Positions 26,266 to 35,017 of a stretch of 64,000 nt of DNA are shown here, one piece after another. The notes beneath the pieces are model-generated. The model made no database searches. It worked only from the letters and a program-made list of their open reading frames with translations, and was not told the DNA's origin. Made by a program: the position numbers and the translations under genes. How positions within the stretch are numbered: position 1 is the stretch's first letter; every line of letters starts with the position of its first letter. The stretch comes from Microbispora amethystogenes (GTDB lineage Bacteria > Actinomycetota > Actinomycetes > Streptosporangiales > Streptosporangiaceae), in NCBI RefSeq assembly GCF_016863015.1, contig NZ_BOOB01000038.1, forward strand, positions 1 to 64,000. Reading direction: 5' to 3'.

Positions 26266-27498
26266 TCAGGGCCGGAGAATCAGGGGGAGCGACATGGGCC
26301 CGCGTATTCCCACCAGGGGCTTGTACCGGATCTCGCTCCTGTCCACCGCGAGCTCGATGCCGGAGAACCGCTCCAGCACGGCGGCGACGCTCACCCTGAG
26401 TTCGAGGCGCCCCAGGGCCGCGCCGACGCACCGGTGAATCCCGTGGCCGAACGCGAGGCTCTGCTTGTCGGCCCGGTGCAGATCGAAGGTGTCGGGATCG
26501 GCGAACCGTCGAGGATCCCTGTTCGCGGATCCGATGAGAAGGAACATCGCGTCGTGGGCGGGAATCGTCGTCCCTCTGATCTCGATGTCCTCCTTCGCGA
26601 ATCGCCACAGCGAGGTGGTGGCGGCGCCGTCGTAACGCAGGACCTCGTCCACCATGGCGCCCGCCAGGGACGGGTCGTCGCGCAGTTCCCGCAGCGCCCC
26701 GGGATTGTCGAGGAGCGTGAGCACGGCCGTCCCGGTCAGGCCGATGGTGGTCTCGTAACCCGCGATGACGAGGCCGGCGCACGACGCCACAAGCTCCGTC
26801 TCCGTCAGTCCTTCGCCGTCGTGGGCGAGGATCAGCGCGGACATCAGGTCGGGGGACAGCCTCTTCCGCTTGGCGGCGATCAGCTCCCGCATGTAGCCGG
26901 CCAGCGCCGCGGCCGCGTCCACCGCCTCGCCCCGGCGCGCCGGATCGGCGGTGAAGATGACGTCGCCCCATTCGCGCAGGCTCTTGCGGTCAGCGGACGG
27001 TATGCCCATCACCTCGCAGATGACCGACACGGCCATCGGTGTCGCGAAGCGGTCCAGAAGGTCGACCGCGGCTTCCGGCCGAGGATCGCCGGACAGGTCG
27101 TCGAGCAGGTCGTCGAGCAGGTCGTCCACGATCTCCTGCACGATGTGCTCCCAGCGCCGGACGCGGGCCGCCGTGAAGGTGCTCGCCGCGAGCTTCCGGT
27201 AGCGGGTGTGCTCGGGCGGATCCACGGTGGACATCGAGCGGTCGATGTCCCCACCGGCGCCCAGGACCAGTCCGGCCTTACGGAACCGCTCGGTCGCCCA
27301 CCTGGCGTCGTTGCTGATCCGCTCGTCCGTGAAGGCCGCGCGCACGTCGTCGTGACGGCTGATCAGCCATACCCGCACGCCAGTCCCCGGGACGGTCACC
27401 GGGTGGACGGGATGGTGGTCCCTGAGCCATTCGTACGTGGGATGGGGATTCTGGAAGTACGGTGCGGTGAACGGGGCGGCGACGGGTGATTCTGACAT
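26266..27498 (-). CDS. Cytochrome P450
   Basis: The 410-residue enzyme begins at an ATG with AAGGA 6 nt upstream. It has the I-helix motif AGYETT near residue 244 (Tyr in place of the more usual His), the ExxR motif in DEVLRYDG, and the heme loop FGHGIHRCVGAALG with Cys near residue 356. Length and motifs fit bacterial class I P450s of the CYP105/107 kind, which take electrons from ferredoxin; no ferredoxin gene adjoins it. A near-perfect copy of the CTTGTC-N3-GACAAG operator lies about 80 nt upstream, linking it to the ThDP locus at 18-20 kb. The substrate is unknown. Confidence 0.93.
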   Translation of the reverse strand: MSESPVAAPFTAPYFQNPHPTYEWLRDHHPVHPVTVPGTGVRVWLISRHDDVRAAFTDERISNDARWATERFRKAGLVLGAGGDIDRSMSTVDPPEHTRYRKLAASTFTAARVRRWEHIVQEIVDDLLDDLLDDLSGDPRPEAAVDLLDRFATPMAVSVICEVMGIPSADRKSLREWGDVIFTADPARRGEAVDAAAALAGYMRELIAAKRKRLSPDLMSALILAHDGEGLTETELVASCAGLVIAGYETTIGLTGTAVLTLLDNPGALRELRDDPSLAGAMVDEVLRYDGAATTSLWRFAKEDIEIRGTTIPAHDAMFLLIGSANRDPRRFADPDTFDLHRADKQSLAFGHGIHRCVGAALGRLELRVSVAAVLERFSGIELAVDRSEIRYKPLVGIRGPMSLPLILRP

Positions 27499-27575
27499 GG
27501 TCGTCCTTGTCGCGTAGCGGGAACTGGCCGGTCGGCGGAGTCGTCCCGGGTCCGGGGCGTCACGCCGCCCGACCC

Positions 27576-27594
27576 AACTTGTCACTGACAAGAT
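27576..27594. promoter_or_regulatory. Second copy of the CTTGTC-N3-GACAAG operator
   Basis: AACTTGTC (27576-27583), ACT, GACAAGAT (27587-27594): 7 of 8 arm positions pair. It lies 78 nt upstream of the P450 start codon, a position suited to repression. It matches the palindrome at 19674-19692 in both arms and spacing. Confidence 0.62.
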
Positions 27595-27700
27595 TACGCT
27601 CCGGCAACCGGCCGTCTACGACAACACTTGCCATGAGGCAGGTCCTGCGGGATGTGCGTTCCGCGCCGTCGCCTGCCGGTCCCCGCCAGTCGGCCCCGCT

Positions 27701-29374
27701 TCAGTGCTTCTTCAGCAGGAGCTCGGTGTTGCGATCGCCCGGCAGGCCCGCGAGGCCGCTCCGGATGCCGGGGGAGTTGAACGAGAGCTCGCGGTAGAGC
27801 GCGGCCAGACCGCTCTGGGACAGGTCGGTGAAGTCGGTGCGGTGCGGCGCGGCCGACTCCACCAGCGTGGTGAACAGCGACAGCGTCCCGTCGTGGTTGT
27901 CGGCCAGCTCGACGACCCTCGCCAGCTGGGGGTAGTCGACGTGGGAGGCGGTGGAGATCTCCCAGAGGCCGCCATGGGGGACGATCCTGTTGAGGTGGGA
28001 GTGCCCATTGATCCACGCGGCCACGTTGCGGTGCTTCCTCAGCACCGCCAGCAGCTCCTGCCCGCTGTGGCGCTTCTCGCCGGGCCGGGCCGGGTTGGGG
28101 GTGAGGTTGGTCATGGCCCAGCTCGGGTGGTGGCTGAAGATCAGCGCGGTGTCGTCGGCGTGGGCCTTCAGGGTCCGCTCCAGCCAGGCGAGCTGCCGGG
28201 TGCCGACCGATCCGCGGTAGTCGCCGCCGCGGTCGGTGGTGTCCAGGCTGATGCCGACGACCCCGTCGGCGATCCGGAAGGAGTAGTCCAGCCGGCCGCT
28301 GTCGAGGTTGTCCCGGGTGTAGCCGTGGCCGACGGGTCCCGAGCCGGTGTACGCCGGGTCGAGGTGGGCGGCGACGTAGGCGTGCGGGCTCAGGGGGGCG
28401 CGGCGCTCGTCGGCGGTGACCGTGCGGGTCCGGCCCCGGTAGCGCTTCCACGCGGCTCGGAAGCGGGCGCCCGTGGGGTCGCCCCGGCGCAGCGCCCGGT
28501 AGACGGCGCCGGCCTCGGACGCGGGCAGGTCGAAGAGCTTGCGCGAGCCGGTCGCCAGGTCGGCGAAGAAGCCGCCGGCCCCGGAGTAGGCGCCGCCGAA
28601 GAGCTGGTCGTGGTTGCCGATGGTGGAATACCACGGCACGGCCAGGCCGGGGCTGCTCACCTCGCGGACGGCCGCCTTCAGGAAGCCCTCCAGGTGCGGG
28701 AATCCGGCCCGCTTGTCGACGTCGCGCAGGCCGGAGTCGGGCTGCCAGTAGAGGCCCAGGCCGGAGTTCTGCACGCCCTCGTACGCGCCGGGGTCGCCGG
28801 TGTTCGGGGTGAAGCGGCCGCCGGTCATGGCGGTGAGGAACCACTCCATCTCGATCCGCGAGTTGTTGTCGGTGTTGTCGCCGGTGGTCATGACGAAACC
28901 GATCGGAGCGCGGGTGGCCGGGCCGTACCGCAGGGTGTTGATCTGCTCGATCAGCGAGACGGCGCCGACGGCGGTCAGCGCCTCCTGCGGGCGCCAGGAG
29001 CCCAGGTCTCCGGCGCGCAGGAACTCGTAGCGCTGGGGGTTCTGCGCGTCGGTGATGTGCAGGTCGGTGAACTGGACGAAGCAGGCCAGCACCGTACGGC
29101 GTTCGGCTCTGTCCTTCCCGGCGTCGGCCAGGTCGGTGCGGGTCACCCGCCGCCAGCCGGGGCCGTCGGCCAGCCTCCGGTATGCGCCGGCGCCGTGCGG
29201 CCGGGCGACGGTGCGGACCGTCGTCATCGGCGTCGTGGCCGAGGACGTCACGACCGAGGACGTCACGACCGAGGAGGCGGCCGGGGCGGCGGGGAGGGCG
29301 ATCTCCAGTGCGACGCCTGAGGCGGTCGCTCCGGAGGCGAGGAGGAAGGCGCGGCGGCTGACGGCGGGATCCAT
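27701..29374 (-). CDS. Tat-exported metallophosphoesterase (TIGR03767-like)
   Basis: A 557-residue protein. I take the ATG at 29374, after GGGGA; it leads straight into a twin-arginine signal, VSRRAFLLASGATASGVALEIA, so it should be folded in the cytoplasm and exported. The calcineurin-like metal sites are present in order: DLHITDAQNPQRYEF, GDNTDN, GNHD, SHHPSW and NGHSHLN. This architecture matches the actinobacterial TIGR03767 family of unknown physiological substrate. Most likely it hydrolyses phosphoesters outside the cell. The RBS lies inside an inverted repeat described separately. Read from its own promoter; the genes on both sides are separated by more than 200 nt. Confidence 0.88.
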   Translation of the reverse strand: MDPAVSRRAFLLASGATASGVALEIALPAAPAASSVVTSSVVTSSATTPMTTVRTVARPHGAGAYRRLADGPGWRRVTRTDLADAGKDRAERRTVLACFVQFTDLHITDAQNPQRYEFLRAGDLGSWRPQEALTAVGAVSLIEQINTLRYGPATRAPIGFVMTTGDNTDNNSRIEMEWFLTAMTGGRFTPNTGDPGAYEGVQNSGLGLYWQPDSGLRDVDKRAGFPHLEGFLKAAVREVSSPGLAVPWYSTIGNHDQLFGGAYSGAGGFFADLATGSRKLFDLPASEAGAVYRALRRGDPTGARFRAAWKRYRGRTRTVTADERRAPLSPHAYVAAHLDPAYTGSGPVGHGYTRDNLDSGRLDYSFRIADGVVGISLDTTDRGGDYRGSVGTRQLAWLERTLKAHADDTALIFSHHPSWAMTNLTPNPARPGEKRHSGQELLAVLRKHRNVAAWINGHSHLNRIVPHGGLWEISTASHVDYPQLARVVELADNHDGTLSLFTTLVESAAPHRTDFTDLSQSGLAALYRELSFNSPGIRSGLAGLPGDRNTELLLKKH

Positions 29375-29379
29375 GATTT

Positions 29380-29415
29380 CCCCAGTGGTGGCGTCGAGGC
29401 GAACGTCCACTGGGG
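29380..29415 (-). promoter_or_regulatory. Leader hairpin covering the metallophosphoesterase RBS
   Basis: Perfect 9-bp inverted repeat, CCCCAGTGG (29380-29388) and CCACTGGGG (29407-29415), with an 18-nt loop. In the transcript one arm contains the GGGG of the ribosome site just upstream of the ATG at 29374, so folding would hide it. Confidence 0.45.
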
Positions 29416-29577
29416 ATGTTTGACAGTGGGAATGACTCCCGGCCTAACACGGCTGAAACGCCGTCCAGCCATATAACGCCTAGAAATAGCCGCAGGTGAT
29501 ACGACATCTGGCGGCTGCGGGCCGGAAGCCTGCCGCTCTCCCGCCGTTCAGAAGAGCGGTGTCGGCCTGCCTCTGTC

Positions 29578-30189
29578 TCAGGCGGATGCCGCCTCCCAGA
29601 CGAACCCGTCCGGGTCGGTGAAGGGCCCGGCGTCACCGCCGATCACGATCCGGTGTGATCCCGTGCCCTCCTGGGAGACGCCGGTGTCCTTGGCGAGGGC
29701 GCGGCGCGGGTAGAGCGCCAGCGTGACGGCCGACGCCGGGGTGTCGAACTCGACGTACCTGCCGCCGAAGCTCTTGGCCACGGCCAGACCGCGGTCGACG
29801 TAGAAGCGCTTGCTGGCCTTGACGTCCGCCACCCCCAGCAGAAGCGCGACCTGGCCGACGTGCCGGGCGGCGGGGCCGGTGTCCTTCTTGTTCGAGGTCG
29901 CGATCTTGCAGATCGCCCCGTCCGGGGCGCGTACGACGCCGCCGTAGCCCCAGAACCCCTTCGCGGCGGGCTTCAGTGTCGTGGCGCCGGCGTCGAGGGC
30001 GGCGCCGATGAGGGCGTCGACGTCGCCCGGCTGCGACGCCACGAGCGACAGCGCGAACCCGCGGAAGCCGGTCGACGGCGCGTCCGAGGTGCGTACGTTC
30101 ACGTACGGGCCCAGACCGAAGGCGTCGTAGAAGGCGCCGGCGGCCGTGGGGTCGGGAACTTCGAGGGTGATGGACGTGAAGGAGGTCAT
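29578..30189 (-). CDS. Two-domain VOC family protein
   Basis: A 203-residue protein made of two VOC halves. The first opens with FTSITLEVPDPTAAGAFYDAFGL, the second with HVGQVALLLGVADVKASKRFYVDRGL and ends in GGDAGPFTDPDGFVWEAASA, which contains the terminal metal-ligand region. Proteins of this type are often annotated as glyoxalases or extradiol-dioxygenase-like. The ATG at 30189 has AAAGGACC upstream. The next VOC gene lies 74 nt upstream in the same direction, so the pair is probably one transcript. Confidence 0.85.
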   Translation of the reverse strand: MTSFTSITLEVPDPTAAGAFYDAFGLGPYVNVRTSDAPSTGFRGFALSLVASQPGDVDALIGAALDAGATTLKPAAKGFWGYGGVVRAPDGAICKIATSNKKDTGPAARHVGQVALLLGVADVKASKRFYVDRGLAVAKSFGGRYVEFDTPASAVTLALYPRRALAKDTGVSQEGTGSHRIVIGGDAGPFTDPDGFVWEAASA

Positions 30190-30263
30190 GGCGGGTCCTT
30201 TCAGTGAGGTGGGTTCGGCGTGGTGGCGGCCGGGCCGGGGATCGGCAGGGGGAGGCCGGCGGC

Positions 30264-30620
30264 TCACCGGTCCTGCAGGAGCCCGAGGACGTTGCCGTCG
30301 GGGTCGGTGACGGTGGCCACCAGGCGGCCGCCCCCCACTTCGTGCGCGGCCTCCTTCACGATGGCCCCAGCGGCGATCACCTCGGCCAGCTTCGCCTCGA
30401 TGTCCGGTACATGCCAGTAGGCCACCGGCGAGGTCATGCCCTGCGGTCCGCCGTCCGGCACCAGTCCGATGTGCTGGCCCTCCACGTCGAAGCCGACGTA
30501 GTAGGGCGACTCGGCCTGCGGCGGGATGCCGAGCACGGCCGCGTACACCGCCTTGGCCCTGGCCAGGTCGGACACGGGGTGCAGCACGGTCCTGATCACG
30601 TTGGGGGAGACGTCGGTCAT
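30264..30620 (-). CDS. Single-domain VOC family protein
   Basis: A 118-residue VOC protein with the repeat pattern TVLHPVSDLARAKAVYAAVLGI, EGQHIGLVPDG and VTDPDGNVLGLLQDR, where His and Glu/Asp positions of a metal site are partly kept. AGGAGT lies 6 nt before the ATG at 30620. It is first in a two-gene unit with the double-domain VOC protein. Divergent from the LuxR-ATPase regulator, with 13-bp direct repeats in the spacer. Confidence 0.85.
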   Translation of the reverse strand: MTDVSPNVIRTVLHPVSDLARAKAVYAAVLGIPPQAESPYYVGFDVEGQHIGLVPDGGPQGMTSPVAYWHVPDIEAKLAEVIAAGAIVKEAAHEVGGGRLVATVTDPDGNVLGLLQDR

Positions 30621-30720
30621 GGTCACTCCTGTGGTGGTGGGTCACATCGGCCCGCTGGATGCGTGGTCACAGCTTCCTCCCGGCCTGGCGGGGCCACATC
30701 CGTGCTGACCACGGAACCGG

Positions 30721-30759
30721 CCACGGATCGGGGTTACGGATCGGGGCCACGGATCGAGG
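30721..30759. repeat. Three 13-bp direct repeats in the VOC/LuxR divergent spacer
   Basis: CCACGGATCGGGG (30721-30733), TTACGGATCGGGG (30734-30746) and CCACGGATCGAGG (30747-30759) follow one another without gaps; a poorer copy may precede them. Placed between divergent genes, they may be iterated binding sites for the adjoining regulator. Confidence 0.6.
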
Positions 30760-30802
30760 CCGGTGGCCGTCGCGGATGGGGAGGCGGAGCGGATACGCCA
30801 AA

Positions 30803-33637
30803 ATGAGCCCAATGGGTACAGGAGCGGAGATCTCACCTCGGGAAGCCGATGTGCTCGAACTGGTCGGCGCCCATCTCAGCAACGCCGAGATCGCGGCACG
30901 GCTGTGCGTCTCGGTGCGGACCGTGGAGAGTCACGTCTCCTCGCTGCTCCGCAAGCTGCGGGCGCCGGATCGGCGGGCGCTCGCCCGGCGTGCGCCCGAG
31001 GCGGCCGGTGCCGCTCCTTCGCATCCGGCGCCGGTCCTGCCGGCCCCGCTGACCTCGTTCGTCGGCCGGGTGAGCGAGCGGGCCGCGCTGACCGAAATGA
31101 TCAAGGCGCATCGGCAGGTGACCGCCGTCGGCCCCGGCGGAGTGGGCAAGACCCGGCTCGCGCTGGCGGTGGTGGCGGAAGCCGCCGGCGAGTACTCCGA
31201 CGGGGTGTGGTTCGTCGACCTCGTCCCGGTCACCGATTCGGGCATGATCGCTACCGCGGTCGCCGGGGCGGTCGGTCTCGGTGAGCAGCCCGGCCGTGAC
31301 ATGACCGATTCCGTGGTCGCCGCGCTGGCCGACCGTCATGTGCTGCTGGTGCTGGACAACTGCGAGCACGTGACGGAGGGGGTGGCGCTGTTTCTCGGAC
31401 GGCTGCTGGCGACGTGCCCTCGGGTGACGGTGCTGGCGACCAGCCGGGCCCGGCTGATGGTGCCGTTCGAGCGGATTTATCCGGTTCCGCCTCTGTCGCT
31501 GGCCGTCGACGGCGAGTCGGACGCGGTGGCGTTGTTCATGGAGCGGGCGGCGGCGGTCGGCTGGCCGCTGGATCCTCCGCTGCGCGACCAGATCGCCGCT
31601 ATCTGCGCGCGGCTGGACGGAATGGCGCTGGCGATCGAGCTGGCCGCCGCCCGGTATCCCACGCTCGGGCTCGACGGCATCACCGCCGCCCTGTCCCACC
31701 CGCTGCGGATGCTCACCGGCGGCTCCCGCGCCGACGAACGGCACCGCTCGGTGCGGGCGGCACTGGACTGGAGCCACGCACTCCTGGAGCCGCCCGACCG
31801 GGCGCTGCTTCGCCAGGTGTCGGTGTTCATGGCGCCGTTCACCGCCGCGGCGGCCGCGGAGGTGGCCCGGTTCGAGGGAGGCACGGCCGAGGCGGGCACG
31901 GCCGACGAGGGCATCGTCGCCGACGGCCTGGCCCGGCTCGCCGACCAGAGCCTGCTGATGGTCACCGCGTCCCCGGCCGGGACCGCGTACCGGGCGCTGG
32001 AGACCATCCGGCAGTACGGGACGGAGCGCCTCGCCGAGGCCGGTGAGCTGGCCGACGCCCGGTCCCGGCACCTGCGCTGGTGCCTGACCCAGGCCGCCGG
32101 CCTGACGGTCGTACGAGCGGACTGGCGGGCCCGGTTCGACCTGGTGGCCGACGACCTCCGCGCGGCCCTGGCGTGGGCGGCCGATCGGCCGGAGCGGCGC
32201 GCGGACGCGTACGAGCTCGCCCGGCATCTGGCGGAGCTGACCTTCACCCGTCACCTGACCGGCGAGTCCCAGCGGCGCTACGAGCAGGCGGCCGAACTCG
32301 CCGGTGACCCCGCCGACAGCGCGTCGATGCTCCGGCAGGCCGCGGCCGTGGCCGGCTGCCGGACGATCGGTGATGACATGTACCGCCTGCGCCGCGCGGC
32401 CGCGGATGCCGCCCGCAGGTCGGGGGACGGCGCCGGCGCCGCCGCCGACCTGGCGACCGCCGCCACCGTCGCGTTCCGGTTCTCGACCACGTTCGTGCGG
32501 CTCCCGCCCCGGGAGGAGGCGCTCGCGCTGGTCGGTGAGGCGCGGGAGCGCGCCGGTGACGATCCGGCCGCGCGGGCGGCGGTGGCGCTGGCCGAGGCGG
32601 GGGTGCTCACCGACGCGTTCGGCGCCGCCCAGGGCCCGTCGGAGAACGAGGTGCCGGAGACGATCGCGCGCGCCGAGCGCGCGGTCGAGCTCGCCCGCCG
32701 GTCCGGCGACCCGCTCGCCGAGTCGGCGGCGCTCGACGCGCTGACCGGCGCTCTGAGCTGGGCTGGTGACGCCTTCGGCGCCGCCGGCACGGCCCGGCGC
32801 CGGATCACGCTCCTGTCGTCCCTGCCGATCTCGCCGTCCGGCACTCACGAGCTGATCGACGCGCTCGCCATGGTCACCGAGGCCGGCCTCGGCGCGGGGG
32901 ATGTGCCGGGCGCCCGCCGATGGGCACGCCGGCTGGCCGACCACCCATCGCTCGCGGAGGTCGGTCACCGCGCCACGTGCCGGCTGCTGATGGTCGACGC
33001 GCTGGCGGGCAACGTCGGTGAGGTGCTCACCGGCAGCGTGCGGTTCCTCGACGCGTGGCGGCGGGCGGGCAGCCCCGCCCGGTCGATCCTCCGCCCGGCG
33101 GTGGCCGGTGTGGCGATGATCCACGGCATGCGCGACGACCAGAGGGCCCGGCGCGAATGGCAGGAGATCCTGGGACAGCTCGGCACCCCGCTGGAGGGCG
33201 CCTACGGCTACGGGGCCGTCTTCGACGCGTTGCTCCTGCTGCACCGCGGGCAGGCGCCGGAGGCGCTGGAACGGATGGCCCCCGAGGCCGGGCAGGTGTG
33301 GAAGTGGGTCACCTGGATCTGGCACCACTGGTACGTCGCGCTCCGCACCGAGGCCGCCGTGCTCGCCGGGAGCCCCGACGCCCGCGACCGTCTGGACGAG
33401 GCCCGGACCATCGTGGCCGGCAACCCGGTCGCCGGCGCCATCGTGGAGCGTGCCGGAGCCCTGTTCGACGGCGACCAGGAGGCGCTGCTGGCCACGGCCG
33501 ACGCGTTCGACGCCGCCGGCTGCCGCTACCAGTCCGCGCGGACCATGGTGCTCGCCGGCGGTGACCATGCCGGGCGCGGCGAGGCAGTGCTCGCCGGCCT
33601 CGGCGTCGCCCCGATGGCTCCTGCCCGAAGCCGTTGA
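30803..33637 (+). CDS. LuxR-HTH/NB-ARC-type ATPase regulator with TPR-like C-terminus
   Basis: About 944 residues if translation begins at the ATG at 30803; no clear ribosome site is visible, so a leaderless or slightly different start is possible. Residues 9-70 form a LuxR-type helix-turn-helix at the N-terminus (ISPREADVLELVGAHLSNAEIAARLCVSVRTVESHV). A P-loop ATPase follows with Walker A GPGGVGKT near 110-117 and Walker B HVLLVLDNCEHV near 180. The rest is helical with degenerate TPR-like repeats and an Ala-rich C-terminal half. Having the DNA-binding domain first is the reverse of LAL/MalT regulators. Likely controls the divergent VOC genes or its own expression. Confidence 0.85.
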   Translation: MSPMGTGAEISPREADVLELVGAHLSNAEIAARLCVSVRTVESHVSSLLRKLRAPDRRALARRAPEAAGAAPSHPAPVLPAPLTSFVGRVSERAALTEMIKAHRQVTAVGPGGVGKTRLALAVVAEAAGEYSDGVWFVDLVPVTDSGMIATAVAGAVGLGEQPGRDMTDSVVAALADRHVLLVLDNCEHVTEGVALFLGRLLATCPRVTVLATSRARLMVPFERIYPVPPLSLAVDGESDAVALFMERAAAVGWPLDPPLRDQIAAICARLDGMALAIELAAARYPTLGLDGITAALSHPLRMLTGGSRADERHRSVRAALDWSHALLEPPDRALLRQVSVFMAPFTAAAAAEVARFEGGTAEAGTADEGIVADGLARLADQSLLMVTASPAGTAYRALETIRQYGTERLAEAGELADARSRHLRWCLTQAAGLTVVRADWRARFDLVADDLRAALAWAADRPERRADAYELARHLAELTFTRHLTGESQRRYEQAAELAGDPADSASMLRQAAAVAGCRTIGDDMYRLRRAAADAARRSGDGAGAAADLATAATVAFRFSTTFVRLPPREEALALVGEARERAGDDPAARAAVALAEAGVLTDAFGAAQGPSENEVPETIARAERAVELARRSGDPLAESAALDALTGALSWAGDAFGAAGTARRRITLLSSLPISPSGTHELIDALAMVTEAGLGAGDVPGARRWARRLADHPSLAEVGHRATCRLLMVDALAGNVGEVLTGSVRFLDAWRRAGSPARSILRPAVAGVAMIHGMRDDQRARREWQEILGQLGTPLEGAYGYGAVFDALLLLHRGQAPEALERMAPEAGQVWKWVTWIWHHWYVALRTEAAVLAGSPDARDRLDEARTIVAGNPVAGAIVERAGALFDGDQEALLATADAFDAAGCRYQSARTMVLAGGDHAGRGEAVLAGLGVAPMAPARSR

Positions 33638-33730
33638 CCACCTCATGACGGCGCGCGGGCGGGCCCGGCGCCGGTGGGCCCGGCTCCACACTCCAGGCCG
33701 GTGATTCTCGATCGCCGGGACGTCCGTCAC

Positions 33731-34954
33731 CTAAGCCGGGCGCGCCGCCGAGGTCTCCGCGTGCGGCGCGGGCCCGGTCGGCGCCGCCGGCTGTTCGGGC
33801 GGCCGCGGTGCCGTACGGCGCCGGGTGAGCAGGAGCGCGAGCGATCCGGCGATCAGTCCCCAGAAGGCCGACCCGATGCCGGCGATGGAGGTAGCCGAGG
33901 CGGTGACGACGAAGGTGACCGCGGCCGCCTCCCGCCGGTCCGTCCCGGTGAAGGCGGTGGCGAGCGAGGTGGCGAGGGCCGGGAGGAGCGCGAGCCCGGC
34001 CACGGCGGTGACCAGGACCGGGGGTGAGGCCACGACGAGCGCGGTGGCGAAGGCGGCGCCCAGCCCCAGCGTGAGCTGCCCGGCGCCGAGGGCCAGGGTG
34101 GCGACCCAGCGGCGGGCCGGGTCGGGGTGGGCGTCGGGCCCGGCGGTCATGGCGGCGGTGATGGCGGCGAGGTTGACGGCGTGCCCGCCGAACGGCGCGG
34201 CGGCCGTGCTGACGAGCCCCGTCGTCACCAGTGCGCCGCGCAGCGGCACCGAGTAGCCGTAGGTGGACAGGACGGCCGCCCCGGGCACGTTCTGTCCCGC
34301 CATGGTCACCAGGAACAGCGGCAGCGCGATGCCGACGAGGGCCGGCAGGGTCACGGCGGGCATCGTGAACACCGGGTCGGGGCGCAGGGACGCGGCGGGG
34401 AACGCGGCGCCGCTGATCGCGAGCCCGGCCACGGCCGCGGCCAGCGCCCCGGCGACCGCCCACTGCCGGGCGTACCGCATCAGCACCGCCCAGGTCAGGA
34501 TGACCGGCCCGGCCAGCAGCGGGACGTCGGCCATCGCACGGAGCGGGGCGGTGCACAGCGGGACCAGGACGCCGGCGAGCATGGCGGCCGCGATGGGGCC
34601 GGGGATCGCGGCGACGCCGCGGGCCAGCCACGGGACGAGCCCGGCGAGCACGGTCAGGACCCCGCACACGGCGAAGGCCCCGATCGCGGCCGGGTAGCCG
34701 CCGGTCACCTGCCCGGCCGAGACGAGCAGCGCGGCGCCCGGAGTGGACCACGCGATCGCGACGGGCATCCGATACCGCACGGACAGGACGGCGGCGGAGA
34801 CGGCGATGCCGGTGCAGAGCGCGAGCAGGCCGGAGGCCGCCTGCCGCGAGTCGGCGCCGACCGCCTGAAGGCCGGCGAGGACCACGGAGAACGAGCTTGC
34901 GTACCCGACGACGGCGCTCACCAGTCCGGCGAGCACCGGCTGCAGATTCCGCAC
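33731..34954 (-). CDS. benE: BenE-family benzoate/H+ symporter
   Basis: A 407-residue integral membrane protein with about 11-12 hydrophobic helices and only short loops. The segments VGYASSFSVVLAGLQAVGA and AAPFGGHAVNLAAITAAM are typical of BenE, a family of aromatic-acid/proton symporters of the inner membrane. It starts at GTG. No benzoate-degradation gene is close, but the XRE-cupin regulator is divergent with a perfect operator between them, so expression is probably induced by a small ligand bound by that regulator. Substrate assignment is by family only. Confidence 0.85.
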   Translation of the reverse strand: MRNLQPVLAGLVSAVVGYASSFSVVLAGLQAVGADSRQAASGLLALCTGIAVSAAVLSVRYRMPVAIAWSTPGAALLVSAGQVTGGYPAAIGAFAVCGVLTVLAGLVPWLARGVAAIPGPIAAAMLAGVLVPLCTAPLRAMADVPLLAGPVILTWAVLMRYARQWAVAGALAAAVAGLAISGAAFPAASLRPDPVFTMPAVTLPALVGIALPLFLVTMAGQNVPGAAVLSTYGYSVPLRGALVTTGLVSTAAAPFGGHAVNLAAITAAMTAGPDAHPDPARRWVATLALGAGQLTLGLGAAFATALVVASPPVLVTAVAGLALLPALATSLATAFTGTDRREAAAVTFVVTASATSIAGIGSAFWGLIAGSLALLLTRRRTAPRPPEQPAAPTGPAPHAETSAARPA

Positions 34955-34974
34955 CCGTCCCTCCCCGCGACCCG

Positions 34975-34996
34975 ATCGTTCCGTTTACGGAACGAT
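34975..34996. promoter_or_regulatory. Perfect 22-bp palindromic operator between BenE and XRE genes
   Basis: Arms ATCGTTCCGT (34975-34984) and ACGGAACGAT (34987-34996) flank TT. It lies 20 nt upstream of the BenE start and 21 nt upstream of the regulator start, where it would block both promoters. The core TTCCGT-N2-ACGGAA is of the kind bound by XRE-cupin repressors. Confidence 0.72.
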
Positions 34997-35017
34997 TTCA
35001 GGTGACACCATAACCAG

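Noticed and set aside
29578-30645. Single large VOC fusion spanning both VOC genes
   Set aside because: The frame upstream of 30189 is a shadow of the second VOC gene, which has its own frame and ribosome site.
30833-33730. Long minus-strand frame opposite the LuxR ATPase
   Set aside because: Composition-driven shadow with His/Arg/Gly/Pro bias and no domain pattern.
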